Shown: positions 35,633-51,029 of the stretch, in pieces
Layout: each line of letters starts with the position of its first letter
Numbering within the stretch: the stretch's first letter is position 1
DNA from: Rhea pennata
Lineage: Eukaryota > Chordata > Aves > Rheiformes > Rheidae
NCBI RefSeq assembly: GCF_028389875.1
Contig: NC_084665.1
Coordinates: 20,368,001-20,432,000 of the forward strand
Direction of reading: 5' to 3'
Length of the DNA stretch: 64,000 nucleotides
Position numbers and translations under genes: made by a program
The notes under the pieces: generated by a model
What the model was told of the DNA's origin: nothing
What the model saw: only the letters and a program-made list of their open reading frames with translations
Databases searched by the model: none

Positions 35633-38600
35633 GCATCCCTTGAACAAGAGGATGGGTAGACTTAAAATCATAAAATCCTCCAAATGTCATCAAAGATGAG
35701 CTTGAGAAAGCAGTGATAGAGCTCAGGTGGTTGTGATTTGAGCTCTAGCTTGAGGAAAAAATGATTTTAGAATGTTTACACTCACAGTAATATTTAGATT
35801 GTAACTCAGTAGGATAGGACTGTTTCATATGTCTGTATTCCTCAAGAAGGACCCCTGCTGCAGAGCTTCAGAATCAGCTTCATATTTTTTTCATGCCATG
35901 ACTCATACAGTGAAGGCAGGGATGATACCATAGAGGAATAGTTTTGCCTCCTTCTCTCAAACTTTCTTATCCACTGCCTGACAGGATGACTCATTTAACA
36001 TCAAATAAAAATATAATAAGATTTTTTACTTAGCCAAAAACATTGTATTCCATAGATACTTTTAATGCCAAAATAATGGGGAAATCTGGACTGGTAATTA
36101 ATTTATGCATAGAGTTATGTAGAAATTGCACACAAATAACCATGTCTATGTCATTTTCAAGAGTTTGACCTGTAAAAACAAATTTAATCTCAGCTGAGGT
36201 ATAAAAACAGTTTTTGCATTAAAAAAAAAAACAGAAGAATTCCTGTTCTATTCATAGAGAAAACACCAGTACTTCATTCCTTCCATATTCAGTTTTTCAG
36301 GGGCTAATCAGCACTGTTTGCACTGGAGGAAATAGTAACATATTTTTTCTTGAGAGAAACCCAGTCTTTAGGCCAACCTGATGGTTGATTTACATTTGCG
36401 AACCTTGTCATTTATCCTATCTTATGGAGCTTATGAGCCAAATAACAGGGCCATCACAGAGAGTTGCCAGATCCATCTCTCTACACTGCAACACAGAGAA
36501 CGTCAAAAGTGGTTCAAATAGCACATGGGATCAACACACCATATTCACTCAGACTGCTCCCTATGGCCAGCTATGACCAACACAGAGGTAGCACAGCCCT
36601 GTAACTCATTTAAACAACTTGCATCTCTGGCCAGCTCCCGGTGGAAAGGAAGGTAATCGGTTCTGCAGTAGCCACTCTTTGTTACATGAAGCAGGAGCTC
36701 AGCATGGCTGAAGATCAGAGCCTTTAAGTCCAATCAAGAACTAGAAGTACTAAAAGAAAACAAAAAAATGACAGAAAATGAAAGACTGGTAGAGTTGCCA
36801 TAATGCAACAAAGAAAACAAAACAGATCACTATGAAAAAGCAGCACCTTTAAAAGTAATCTGCTAGATTTTGATCCACCCTAGGAGAAACTTCTCAGCTC
36901 TATATGGAAAAATAAAAAACACACCCAAGTTGTCCTCCCATTCAAATCTGAACCTAAATCATCCCTGGAGGAGCAATCAGAATAGATTTCCTGGGCTGCT
37001 ATTTCAAGCAAAACTCTGTGTAAGTGAAGTAACAATCCTTTGCTTTCATTAACTTCTACACCTTCCTGTAAAGTTGCCTATCCAAACAGGAACCCCACAC
37101 TGCTCTAACTCACAACAGAGAATGGAAAGTCCTGGCACCAAAGCACAGAATGGGGCAATAACACTTTGTTTAGTGATGGGCTATGACACAAACAAGAATG
37201 GCTTCCAGGAAACGGCACACATTCATTAGGCTGCACATTTCATTTCTCTGTACTAGAAAAATATTTTTCAGCCAAATCACAGCAAAGCATCTTCTTTGCT
37301 TGAATCACTACCACTGGCAACAAGAGTACCTGGATTAACATTCACTCTAATGGCTTTTCACTGCTTACTCTTTCACACTATCTGTGCGAAATTAATGCTG
37401 CAGAATGATCAATGACGTTTGTGATGTTTAAACAAGAAAAAAAAAAGTGCTTTGACGTTTCTGTGTGTGTTTGTACTTGTGCAGCCTCAATGGAAAGTCT
37501 GCAAGCTGGGTTTTGTTTGCTAATTATTTTAATTTGCTGCATGGAGAGAAGAAGGGTCAGTACATGGCAGATAAGCTTTACTTTCAACATGAAAAGAATC
37601 AAATGGCAGTGCATTTAGGCCCTAGGTGAATGGTTTCTATGCTCCTTATGAAATGGAGAACAGTCTCAGTCATAAATTATATTTGCAGAACAAGAAGAAT
37701 GCGCACAGGTCCCAGGCTCTACAAAGGAGAACACGGACTCATTGACTTCATCTCCAGCTTGCTTCAGAAAAAGTATTTACATAGGAAATAGTCTCAAAAT
37801 ACAAAGCAAAATGATCTTTTCATAATACCCTCCTTTTTCAGTGACTAGTGCTGCCTCTGGATGCAGGGATCTCCCCTGGATGTTGATTTCTGTTTGCTGC
37901 CATCTAGGAATCTGTGTGGTCTGAGGAATCTGTTAGTTCTGCCAAACCTTCAAAGCCTTGAGTCTCTTGGCAGCTGTTGTTAACCAACCATATTGTCCCC
38001 ATGTTTCACACAGTTTTAGCCCATTAACAACATTCCTCAATAAAGTGGGGTATTAGCTGGATAATTCACTGATACTAGGAAGAGAATAACTGGACTTTAT
38101 TATTGACATTATAATGACCTGCCTGCTGCTCACCTATCAGACACTGCTCTGGGTTTTTTTAAGCTGACAGAGACATTTTCACAGAGGATATGTTGAAAGT
38201 GTTTGTCAAAGTTAAAGGTACAGCTTTAACAGAACATGAGAGTAGTGTGCCACTATGCTCCAGTCCATCCCACGGCACGCAGCGGCAGCAACACCTTTCC
38301 TCTGCTCAGGCTGTCAGCAGGTAGAACAGGACTGCAGCCTCATCCCACCTCATCTCTCTCATTCACAGCGGGCAACTGAGCTGCTGGCTGGGAATTTGCT
38401 GGCACTAGACCTGTGCAGAAACCCCAAATAACAAATCAGAGAGTAAACTGAAGCACAGTATCACTGACTATAAATCAAGGAACATCTAACTGAAGCCAAC
38501 CTAGCAAACTAAGTATGAGGTGAATGCAGAGTTGCTCCATCAGAGGAAACCTCACTGCAGCCTGGAAAGGCTCATTTTTCTCCCATTTTTAAAGCTATAA

Positions 38601-39812
38601 TCCTGTAATGCCAATAAAACCATGTCACAGCTACAACATAGTGAGGTAAGAGGCAGTCTAATTCAGAGTATATCAGACCCCACACTCACACAATAGGAAA
38701 ATAGGATATGCTACTACTTTATTAAAGAAAATATCACTATTAATTTAGTTTACAGTACATCAGAGAAAGGAAAATAATCAGAGATCCTTTACCACTTTCT
38801 ACTTCTTTTAAGTAGTGAATTTTAGATAAGAAATAAACAGAAAAGACAATAGTTAAATGCACACATATACTGCTCTTGAACACAGATGTTACTCATAACC
38901 TGTTCCATACCTTGCATTTATTGACTCCGAATGCAATTCTACAGTAGTAATTTGAACTACAGCACAGAATAGTTAGGTTTACAGTTATCTTTTCCCTCCA
39001 ATCTGTTCTTCAATTCCTGACAAATCCACTAGAAGACATTCGCAAGGAGCTTAGGCACATTTTGTCAGATCTCTTACTCAGTACCTGCTGGGACCTTAAG
39101 TTTTAATAGCATAAACCGCTGAGCTCTTGCATAGTTTACTCTCACCTGCCACCCAGTGGTTTCCTGCCTGTCCTGCAGATGTTATCAATTCTCAGGGTCT
39201 CACCCAGTTAAGCTCTGCTGGGTAAACACCTTTTTGCATCCTGAAGAATCCCTTATATGGAACAGAATAAAGAATTCTGCAGTGAACAAACCACTCAGAT
39301 AAAAACCTTGTTGGTAGGGCACTAAGCAGGGACATTTGGCAAGCAGAGAGTGGAAAGCCCTTGCTGTGGAAACCCAGCAGGAAGAAGCAGCTCTCCAAAC
39401 ACTTGTAACTTTAAGGGAAGGGTGACTATGAAGGAGCTGTTTTATTTCAACATAACCAAACTGTAAAGGAACTTCACTTGCAGCTTGGCTGACATGACCA
39501 AACTCATTAGGTTGTCATAAATGACAATTTTGGGAAATGCCTTTTTATTGGGGCACAGTGAACAACACAGAATGTTTATTTAATAACAAGATGGCATTTT
39601 GCAACCAAGATTCATTAGATGTGGACTGTTATAAACAAACTCACAAAATTTTTTCACTTCCCAATCACTAAGATTTGCCATTTCTAGAGCAGCGAGCAGC
39701 TCCCCAGTTGCCACAGTGGCTGTGCAGCAGTGGTGGGAATGACACACCATGCAATCAGTCCTAAGGTGTATGTCTTGACTCCATAGAGGAAGTGACGGAG
39801 TGAGGCATTCCT

Positions 39813-39825
39813 CCCCCCCCCCCCC
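39813..39825. repeat. C13 homopolymer
   Basis: An uninterrupted run of 13 C. Low-complexity tract. Confidence 0.9.
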
Positions 39826-40386
39826 AGTTATAAATATACATGCTGAAAGAAATCTTCTGAAACTTTTTCACATTGTGCAAGTCAGTTGGTTCTAGTTTTA
39901 TTTTAAAATGTGCTAGACCCTGGGGTGGGAAGGGCAGAAATTGTCTCTAAATTGGGAAAAAATTAACATCTTCCTTCTTCAGAAAAGGTTTTCCTTATCT
40001 CAGATTGTCTCCACTGGCCTTTGATCTCAGGCTAAACTCTAACCGTCACTTCTAGATCCTAGGCTCACCATCCAGCCTAGGCAGAAGCTGATGCAGGGCA
40101 CACAGCAGCTGACTCTCCATCCTACTGCCTGTGATGCACTTTGCCTTCGCTCACCTGCTAGGAGAGCAAAGGAGATGTTTAGTTGTTGCTTTGTACAAAG
40201 GATGCCTGCCAGCAGCCACAGCAGGTACCTGCATCTAAAGGCATCTGGGAACCATCTTCTTTCTTTTGTAATGTCCTATTGCCAAAAAGCTGCAGCTGCT
40301 CAGATCCAGAGCAGAATTAGACTTGTTCCCAAAAGGTGTCCAGGGACTGACCTGTGTCCTACCAGACTAGGGAAGGGCTAAACTAA

Positions 40387-40430
40387 TTTAGCCACCCTTA
40401 GACCCATATTTAGCCACCCTTTGACCCATA
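40387..40430. repeat. 22-base tandem pair
   Basis: TTTAGCCACCCTTAGACCC is followed at once by TTTAGCCACCCTTTGACCC, with one mismatch. A small local duplication. Confidence 0.85.
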
Positions 40431-41225
40431 CTTCAGGTCTGGAAGCTATAAGTGCTGCCACACTCAAGAAATCCCTCTCAAATATCCCCAGAGAACAGGT
40501 TCTTCAAGAGAGCTTCCTTCTCTAAAGCAGGAGAGCATTCCTCAATGTCTAGCATAACTTAACCATGACCTTCCAAGGAACATGTCCAGGCAAAAAGCAG
40601 TAGAAAAAAAATAATGAAGCTTCCCTTCCGAAGTCCCCCACAAATGCAACAGCTACCAGCAGCCTCTCTTGACTTATTACTGAAGCAGGGAAGTGTCCTA
40701 TGCCAAGATATCCACTTGAATATCTAATGGAGAGGAATGGGGGGAGGAGAGGGAAAAAAAACAATCAAAAAAATCCCCCAAAACCCATTGCTTGCCTTTA
40801 CTTGTTCTGGAAGGAAGGAGAGCCAGGAGAGAAGGTTTACACTAGAGTCAACTCTAATAGCAGACAGACACAGCCCAGGATTTACGGCACACTTGAAATA
40901 AAGCTAAAAAGCACCCTTGCGGGATTAGGAGATTTTGTGGTATTCTTTCACCTAAACTAAACTTTCCTCAAAAACTGGCAAGTTCTAGTGAAAAGAAGAT
41001 GGAAATTTTGGTTAAAATCTAACTGAATGTGAACAACATTCACCTTAATCATCAAGAGAGGTGCTCTATACATTTTAATTCTGAGGCAGGCAAAGTAAGG
41101 ATTTAAACTATTTTCCAACGGTGTAGCAAGAATCCCAAGCTGCAGAATAGACTTGAACACTTGTATTTCTTCCCCTATTAAAAGCATTAGAAGGTGGTAT
41201 TTGCATCCAGAAGTGGCAGGGAAGA

Positions 41226-41249
41226 TTTTTTTTTTTTTTTTTTTTTTTT
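41226..41249. repeat. T24 homopolymer
   Basis: An uninterrupted T run. Low-complexity tract. Confidence 0.9.
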
Positions 41250-42666
41250 GATGCTTCACAAAGACTTTGAAAAAAAACCATTGTTTTCTCTCCCAGCAGA
41301 AAATTCCCAGCCAGTTCATGAAGCTGTGCCTTTGTCCCAGACATAACTTGTGCTGCATTCTGACTGCCTTAAATAAGGCTTTACAGACATGAACCATATT
41401 CATTCTTTTTTATTTGATTGTTTTTGGTTCTCTTCGACCTTCCTCACCTCACCACAGATAATGTCTCCTACACCATGGAAATGCTATTGAAAGTGGAAAA
41501 GCTCCTGCTTTGACTAACCACTTATTAGGATCATCTGTACAGATGACCTTGACTTACGTGGCTTGTTTGGTCAGGATACCTTCTGAAAGAAAACAGTAAC
41601 CTGGCCTGTATATTTAATGCACTGGAGTAACTGTTTGTACTGACATATTAGAGCAGTAGCAGCAGAGGAGATGTCTATTCAATATGTTCTTGTTCTGCAT
41701 AAGCTATTCTGCAGTTTTAGTGGTAAACTCAGACTTTAAAAACTTATTTGTAAAATCTACCCCCTTCTCCCTCCTACTCCAAATAAAATACCTCTTTCCT
41801 GAAATGCTAATAAGAAAGTCTGGTTCACTTGACCTTCTGCACTGTATTTTAAATGCTTTTTTTGTGCTTACAAGTAGCTACATTCAAACAGGTATAAACA
41901 GAGTTTAATAGACCTTCAGGATCCTTGAAAAAGGAAAGTGAAAAAGAAAGGAAAAGGTTCAAAGCTTCCATTATACATAAGCATGTTGCAGATTGCCATA
42001 AAGATTAAAATACGTATGTAGTGGTGAAAATAAAATGACTAATTTGTGAATGAAACCAAATCTACCTAAATCCTAATGAGAGGCCAAGAGAATGAGGAAA
42101 AATAATGGGCTGGCAATTTTTTTGACCAAAAACTATTCTGACTCTTGGATCCTCAAGTGACATGACCTGCTGCAATTTGCAAATAATGAGACAGAGAAGA
42201 AGAGCTAGCATATGAAGTCATCCGCCACCATCTAATACATATGCATGAACTCCCAAGTTAGAAAGAGAGTTCATTGCATATTAGTGAATTTTATAGCTAT
42301 ATATAACAGCTGCTTTTCTACTGCAAACCAGGTTTTCCAGACCAGCCCACAGAAAAATCATGTCAGGTTCTCTGTAATTTTTTAATATGGCTTTTAAAGT
42401 CTGTATTTTCAAAGCAGAAATATGTTTCAGTTATAGACAAATTAGGGCTTATCAGTTAGCTGTGCAAACAAGCCAAGTTCAAACAGGAGTGAGAAACTAT
42501 GTGAATACAAAGTAGCTATAATATGTATACTAACTGCATTAACCCCATGCTCTCCATGTGTGTAACTAGGATAAGCTTCTTTAGCAAGTAAGTCTACTGT
42601 ATTCAGGCAGTGGAAAATACTCTCATTAAACCTGGCATATGTGGCTTTTCGCTCAATTTTACACAC

Positions 42667-42684
42667 AAAAAAAAAAAAAAAAAA
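42667..42684. repeat. A18 homopolymer
   Basis: An A run following a short CA stretch. Low-complexity tract. Confidence 0.9.
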
Positions 42685-45600
42685 TGGCAGAGATGTTCCC
42701 ATCCCCATGGACACCAGAACAACTGCTATTCTGACAGGCAGACAAAGTGCAAGAGAATTTAATTTCTTTTCACATTTTCTATGCCTCTCCTCTTTCTGAT
42801 TTTAGCCACTTTTAGAAGTTCCATGATACCTTGCTGAATAAAGTAAGCTGAGCTACAAGATCAAGAATATGTCTACCATGCTGCTGAAGAGCCCCACTGG
42901 TCTTTGGAATGTTGTTTTTTTAAAAAACAAGTCTTCTCATATCTCATCCAAGTACTAGCAAACAAATAAAATCTTTTATTTAGAACTAGGATATATTGCA
43001 TACTGTAAGAAGACAACACACTTAAAGATAACAGACACAGCTGCTGCAAATCCTCTGCTAGACATTTCAACAGGACTCAGTCTCTCCTCCAAAAAAATCA
43101 GTTTAATACTATGAAATAAGTATGGCTTCCTTGCCTCTGTTATTGATGTACTGCTTGACCTTGCTCTACACAGATACAAATGCAGTCAAGTCTAGATGTT
43201 TGTTCAACATCTAATCAAATCAAACCCAGCAACTGCTTGCAATTTCTCTTACAGTGAGAATGGTTTTATTTATATGAAGATTTTTCACAGCCACTGAAAA
43301 TTAATCTGTAACAGAAGCACTTATACAATAGGTGCTGTGCTTTGGTCTAGTCACCTTCTGCCTCATGGGTAGCAAATATGACTTTATGTCATCCTCGATT
43401 AGCATCCACCTTCCCAATGAAATGAGACAGAAATCACTTTCTGGTACAGCTAATGACATCTTCAACAACTTCCCCACTTCGCATGTTACACTAGGGCTCA
43501 GTAGCTGTCTGCCCTTCTTCTCTAGGCCATGTCAGTGATGCACAGTGAGGATCTCTGTGGACTAGCAAAGGGCAGTTCTCCCACACTGGTATGATTCCAA
43601 ATTCCAAAACGGCTGTGTGTGTTCCCCTAAAATCCATCCAAAGTAGCAAAAATCTGAATAAATTAAACTCACTCACTTAGACCACACAGTGCAATTTGTT
43701 TTCTTGGGTATCAAGTTACCTGCTGCTCCTACACAGACTGCAATGGGTATATGCTACATAAACAGTGTGGCCCAAATACAGTTTCTACCACTTCTATCCT
43801 GATGTGACCACACTGCTATTTTTAGCCTTTTTTGTCACACAGCCTTTGACCCAATATGACGAACAGGAATGCCTTACCTCACCTGAGAATACCTTCATTC
43901 TCTCTTCATAGTAAACCCAGATATAACAGGCCATTGTCACTGAATTCTCCTCATCCCTTACATTTCACTCCAGATTTTAACTTTCCATCCCTATCACAAA
44001 AATGTAAATCCAGTTATTTCTCCACTTAGCTTCCAGATGACCATCTCCCTTCCTTAATTAACAAGAGAGTCACTGGTATTTTAACTTCTAATCATACCTA
44101 TCTTGGAATCCATCTCTGTTCCTCCACTTTCAAAAACCTACATTATCTACCTTCCATTCTTGACACATCTAGTATTTCTTTGGTTAATACTGGCTGAACT
44201 TCTAATACCCTCCAAAGTGTCTAGGTCCATTGAGATGATGTGAGAAAACTACAAATGTACGGTGAGGTTCTGGATTTCATTCTGGTAGGGTCAAACCACT
44301 ACAGAACAGGCATTTTTATTGACTTTAGTTCATCTTGAGCGACTACAGTATGTCCTTGAAGAATCATCTCTTGGAGGCTCAGGGAATCATTTGCATGAGC
44401 ATATGGTACAGTCAGAGGGTGAACAGGGCTCTGCACTAAGCTATGTTCTCAAACTACTTAAAAGGGATAGGCCAAGACAGTGCATTTTGTCCTGCCTTAT
44501 TTTGTCTTCTCTTTTCAGCTATAAAGTATAAGCAGGTATAAGGAGTATAAGGAGTCTTTAATCTCCACTGAAGTTTGCAGGATGTCCTCAGTATAATCAT
44601 GGTTTCCTAGTCAATTGAAAATTGTAGATCTTGCCCAGTTTTAGGCTCCACTCACAAAATAATTCCCCCTCTTTTCTTTCCCAAAAGCCAAGTTTCATTG
44701 TCAGTTAAGCAGATGTGACAATCCTACTCAGTTAGGATCAGTAGTAACACCTATACCTTGAAAATGAGTGCAAACTAAGGTGGGAAATGCTAGTCTTCAA
44801 GTAGAAGAATGAGCCCATTAACCAAGTTGCCAGGTAAAAAAAAAACTCTCTGCCCTATAATTATGGCTTAAGTCTCCCTTGTTGCAAGTGGGGAGGGGGA
44901 CTAGGGAGCCATCTGCAAGAAAAAAAAAACGTGTAAAGAAATTATTGTTTCAGACTTCAGAAAAACTAAACCACAGAGCATTTCTTCTAGCTAGATCAAT
45001 AAGTACATTTTAATTGTCAGGTTTGTTTACATAAGACTGTACAACTTGTCAAGGCCCATCAGCACTGGATGGAAAGCAACTAGCCACCCACTCAGCTCCC
45101 CGCTGCTGATGTATTTGGGATTGCTTTGTCTAACAAGCCTTGACAGCCTTAGAGGCAGCAGCTCTTCATTTTTCCCTACATGCAAGAGGCAGCTCAGACA
45201 AACAATTCCAAACTGAGCAACAGCAAGCATCACATCATCTTCTTGGTTTCAACTTTTTGCCTATAGGGGCCACATGAACTGCATCTGTAGAAAAAGAGTC
45301 AATCCAGCACTATATTGGCCCTCAAATGTCTAGCTATGGTGTTTTATTCAAAACTGTTGATGTTGTTTGCCTGTTTTTAATCCCAAGTGACTGACAGAGC
45401 ATTAAGTCTAAGATGAATCATGCCCTCTCAGCACAGGCTTCTGGGCACACAGCTGAGGTGTTTCAACACTGACAGGAAAATACAGCTGCATGCAGTGCTG
45501 CAGGGAAAATCTCTATGGAGGTACAACATAATAAAGCTTTTCCAATGCCACATTAGATACTGCCCAGCCCTCTCAAAAAACTTCTTCCCCCAGAAACAGT

Positions 45601-46429
45601 AACTGATTTCAGAAGAGTTACTGTAGAGATGAACTCAAGTTCACTGTAAGGCCTCTTCTATCTAAGCATGCTGACAACTTAGAGCGAGCAAAACAAGCTC
45701 TTCCCTGAAAATGAGTTCAGCTTTCTAGAAACACAGTAATTAATTGGGTCAAATTCAGCAGTCAGCAGAACCGTATTAAGTCACCAAGATGGGAGCAAGC
45801 AGTAACAAAGCACATGTCCGACCCACAGCCTCCAGGAGCCCTGACCGCCCAACAAGCCTGCACACACTTCTGGGTAGAGGATGGACAGAGACTGGCCTCT
45901 TTCTTATCCTTCCTAGGTGCTTAAACAGAGGTGAGAAATTCCTTGAATCTCTGCCCTTTTACCTTCTCCTGTTTGCTGCTGCCCTCTCTTGCTGGTATCT
46001 CAAGAAATTGGAGGGGAAGGTAATGGGGGAAGGGGCAAGCAATACCATTTCAAATGGAGAAGGGAAGAAAAGCAGACAAAATGAGACACTCCACACAGCA
46101 TGCATCACAACCAAAGCACTTGCTCTTTTATCTACTGTGACCAGACTGTCCAGCTGTCCCTGCCCGCTTTGAGTGCATCCTTAGGATTTTTTTTGGTTGA
46201 AACTAGGACTTGCTCATTGAAATGCCTGTTCTGCACTCATACAAGAAACCAGAAACCAGTAACTTCACCAAAAATGTTTTTAAAAGCACATAGCAAGGAA
46301 ATAAAAAGGCACTGCACCGTGTGCACTTGAAATGGTGAACATAAAATGCTACATTCATTCATTTTACTTGGCAAATAAATCAAGCAAAACTTCCCCCAAA
46401 GGAGTCCGCAAAGGCAGTCAAGAAGCAGC

Positions 46430-46452
46430 AAAAAAAAAAAAAAAAAAAAAAA
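46430..46452. repeat. A23 homopolymer
   Basis: An uninterrupted A run. Low-complexity tract. Confidence 0.9.
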
Positions 46453-49400
46453 GCTGAAGATCAATTGTAATTCAGGCTCTGAAAATGAACAAAATAAACA
46501 CAAGGGGAACACAAAAGCCTTGCAACACAGCAGTGATCCTTCCACCACATTTTATTATCTGCAAATCATGTCCATAGCACATGGCCTGCTAGCTAAAAAC
46601 CACAACAGGGGCACCACGGCAGGTTGCAAAGGTCTCCCAGCCCTCTTGCCACCTGGTCACACTCAGCAGATCCCAATTGCAATGCTGGAGCATGCACACA
46701 TGCTAGGATGACAGCTCTGTGCTGTCACTTGAAGAGCAACACAGTATCTACAAGGCATGGAGGACAAAAGAATACTGGAGGGCTGGCAGCTCTCACATGC
46801 AAGATAGTGCCTATCACAACTGCCAGTCCTTAAGAAAAGATGACAGGAAAAACAAGTCTAAATTCTACTTTTAGATTAAAACAAACAAATACTTCTTACA
46901 CTCCACCCTAGGATCCATATTGTCAAGTTTACTGTTGAGCATTTAAAACAAAACAAAACCCTTCAACATACTGCTGCAACCAACTGTACTTTAGCTTCTC
47001 CAGAGCTTCAAAAGGCAAAACTTTGCTATTTTCCCCCATAATTGTAGAATTAGTCTTCTATATGTTGGTCCTCCAGCTGAACTGGTCTGCTCTTTGGAAA
47101 TCAAGATACTGTTAAGAATGCATTTAACAGTTTCATGCTGCTTGGCATGCTATTATATACAGTTAAAAGAAAAGTCTGCAGAACTCAAGAGTCTTAATAA
47201 AGCCAAGGAAAATCTAGGACTTTTAGTTGATTCTTACAGTAGAAATTATCTGCATTTTGTAGCACTCAGATACTGTAACAAAAGTCTTGCATGCTGTGAG
47301 ACTAGTGTAATTTTGCACACTGATGCTTGGGATTTCAAGTGCAAGTTCTGTCTGCAGTGGTTCTTTGCAAGAGCAGGAGACCCCTCACCATGCACTACTC
47401 AGCACTAGAGGGCCCACCACAGCTACTTAAGCAGCTCGAATCATCCTCTATGGCAGCCTCAGCATTTTGTAGTAAGCTGGGTGATGTGTTCTCAGAACAG
47501 GGAAAACAACACACAAATCAACCAAATTCTTGGAATTATTTCCCTTCATTTAACAGTAAATATTTTATAATAAGAAAAAACTAATCCTGTCAGTAACATG
47601 TCATTCCAAATTATAGCTTAGATTACCAACAAATAAAAAAGTAGAATTATTCTGAAAGAAATAGTCTTCTCTGCTTACATTCATAGGACTTCAGAAAAAA
47701 CAGATTGATCTTAGTATTGTCAAAGAACTAGAATGTAGTATTACTCCTCCAGGTCCAATTGCTATGTGCTTTGAAAAGCACAACTTGAAGCCTATATGGG
47801 AACTTCAAGCTCCAGCCTTAAGAAACCTGAAACATTTACTAATGAATAGAAAAGGTTTTTCCTTTCCTAAGGATGTGTTATATATGAATGTTAGCTATTA
47901 ATTCACAAAAGGTTGTTCTCCTTTATTTTCTATTTTATTTCCTTGCATTTCTCTGGCCCTACAAACTTGTTTCTGTCTCTTCCCTTCACTGCATTTTTTC
48001 CAGTGCTTAGGTTTAATAGTTGCTCTCCTTTATGCAAGCAATAAAGCACTCCCATCAGTTGCTTTTAATACACTATTATTCTAATTCATTTTTAAAATGA
48101 AGGATAGTTAAAGATAGTTCACTCAATCATTGTTGTTGGTATATAATAATGCATTAAAATCTTGATTTTCTATTTGAATACAACCCAATTTAGAATTAAG
48201 GTGCATATCTGATGATCTGTAAGTGTAAGTTATCTTTCTTTCCTGAACTTTAAATTGGAGGCTTCTAAAAACAAGATGTAAGCAATTTGTAAAATGACTT
48301 CAGTGATGTTTCCTCATTCATTCTGCCTCCCCGGCATACACAGACTGCCCCTTTGGGAAAACAGTTTCCATTTAACTGATATGCAACAACAGCAACAACC
48401 ATATTGCCTGTGTATGCAGAATCTAAAACAACTAAAAAATAAACAGAAAAAGATTTTGAAATATGACCCCCAATTCTCAAATAGAAATTCGATTAAAAGT
48501 ACTGTATAAAAAACCTGACACAATGGATGCAGATCACTGAAAAGAACAATACGATAATGCATATTATCAAAAAGCAGCTCGCTTTTCATCCTCCAAGAAT
48601 TTTCATTTTTCCTAAGCAAAATGCAAATAGCCACTGATAACAATTTCTTTTTTTCTTACTTATATGGTGGAAGAAGAGGACGAGCTGAAGAGAAAGTGAA
48701 AAAATCCATGCATATAGAGTAACAGAAAAGAAATCCAAGCCTTCACTCAAGCCTTAGAAGGCCAAAGATCTTTATTAGGATTTACTAGATTCTTCCGTCC
48801 TCCCAGTAAAACAGCAGTATCACCTGCTGGTCCCACCAGTCAATGGAGCATTCATAGTTTTTATTACCCTATCCTAAATCCCTTTTACAGAGAAAAAACT
48901 GAGCAGTGTGGCCAATGTCCAGTTCTGTCCTCTCTTTTATGTCTAAAAAGTTGCTTCCCTTGCTCTGAAAAGATTCAAGCTCATAGAGGTCTAACTCCAA
49001 GTCAGGAATGGTGCTGCACAGGGCTTCCATTATCATGGGCAAGGTCACTGTGTTATGGGATGTATGCCAAAACAGACACAACTATTCCACTCTATCTCCC
49101 AACAGGTTTCCTTGTATTTGATGGAAGGATGGTTCAGAGATTTTTCCATCTGTAAGAAGCTTATCTGCTCATAATACTGCAGAGCACTAATTAATCTCCT
49201 TGGGTTAAACCTAGACTGCAGCTGGTACTGATGCTATGACACAATGAGTACAGCCTGAAAGAGAAAGTATAGGCTGAAAAGGAAAAATTTCACACAAACC
49301 AAGGACAGCCAAAACATAAAAGTGACAGATAACACAAGCCCAATTCACTTAAAATGGAGACCCTTCTCTTCCTCCCCTCCCCCCGATAATATACTGGATG

Positions 49401-50994
49401 AATCAAACCTATATAAGAATGAAGTAAGGGACTTTCTAGGTGAGGTTCACAAGTAGAAAAATAGTGCAGGAAAATTCTAAGAACTATGAAGCCATTAAGA
49501 TCACTGTAGCCTGCAAGTGCCTTTCTTGAGTGACTACAAGTTTAAGCAAGGTAACTTTGGATCTTCAGCAGCCTGTTTACCATACAGGTAAACAAACTTT
49601 GCTAATGGGATGTTATGCAAAAAGATACCTTGTCTCTCCATTCTCATACACTAGCTCAGCCAGATTTCTGCTCCATTGTCTCAAAAGGCTTAAGCAATAG
49701 CCATTCCCAATTTCTCACAGAAAAAATTATTCCTTCAGCTCCATGAAATTCCTCTGAATCTAAGAACTGCATAAACCTAGAGAAAAGAAAGCTATGGGGA
49801 AACCTCCAGGAAGAGATATAAAACTCAATATACATACAAATTCACCATGAGACTCAGATCAACACAGGCACATGAAGCTGTTGCAGCCTTCCTAACGCAG
49901 CTTGTAGCACACTTTCAGGGAAATCTGCTCTTACCCTTATCATTGCCCTCCTTTAATAGATCTTTCCAACAGGAATGTTGCAGCAAGGGAAAAGATGATG
50001 AAAACAGGTATAATAACTTGGTGGGGTGGGTCTGGCTTCATCTAATACACAGAGAGACCAAATGTGATCAGTTGCCCTTTACCTGCAGATTCCCAGCCTT
50101 TGCAATGAGGAACGCATGAGTCAACAGTCTAAGCAAACTGCTGGTTACAGCACAAACCGTCTCTTCATGCTTGGGCCATGCTTACTCAAATTCATTTACT
50201 TAAATTTCCAAAGTTCGTATTAACCAATACTGGCTTTTCCTGAATTTAAAAGAGAAGTGCCCTAGCAGAGCACAGTGCAACTCAGTCAACAGAAAGATCC
50301 CTTGGATCTACAAAACAAAATCAGCACTCTCTTAGCATTGTGCAAAAACATCCGAGTTAGCACAATCCTCTGCACTAAGTCTGTAAGACACAGTTCTTCC
50401 TTTGTACTAGGGAAAATACTTAAGCCTTCAAACTTAAACTACAAGGACATCTAGAGGTCTAAGCAAGTACTTAATCTAGCTACTCTGGTGAGTGTTCATA
50501 TCCAAAAATGATCTCAAAAATTCTAATACAGTGTAACTCATAGAGGGCAGGCTGCAGACAGCGTAGCACAGCCATCCAATGTTAGTCTGACCAAAATGAA
50601 CCATTATCTTTGTAGCTAAGTGGTCTGTGACAGTGGGAATCCCTGGATGTTCCTAGGTTCTGGTACTCAAAGAAGAGCTTTGAATACCTTACACTGCGGC
50701 CACCAGCAACAGCAATATGAGGCATAAAATTATGGGCTGCCACATTAAGAGCCTTTAAATTGAAAAATAGGGCCTATGAAATGTACCTTTCAGGTACCTC
50801 ACACCACATTCAATTCAGAGAACAGTCTGTTAAATAAAGTTTGTGACTCTCCTACACAAGGAGAGAGTAACAGTAGATGTGAAAAACAGAGCTTAACCAT
50901 TGATCTAATAGCCCAATTCCAAGCCCTGAAGAAGTCTTTAAACTAACTTCACAACTGCTGTGATGGCAGCATGTCTCATGTACAGACCACACAA

Positions 50995-51029
50995 ATATAT
51001 ACATACATACATACATATATATATATATC
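50995..51029. repeat. Compound (CATA)n(TA)n microsatellite
   Basis: Four CATA-type units are followed by a TA stretch. It is a typical polymorphic microsatellite. Confidence 0.9.

Noticed and set aside
50995..51029. TA/CATA tract as a regulatory hairpin
   Set aside because: Ordinary microsatellite with no flanking symmetry.
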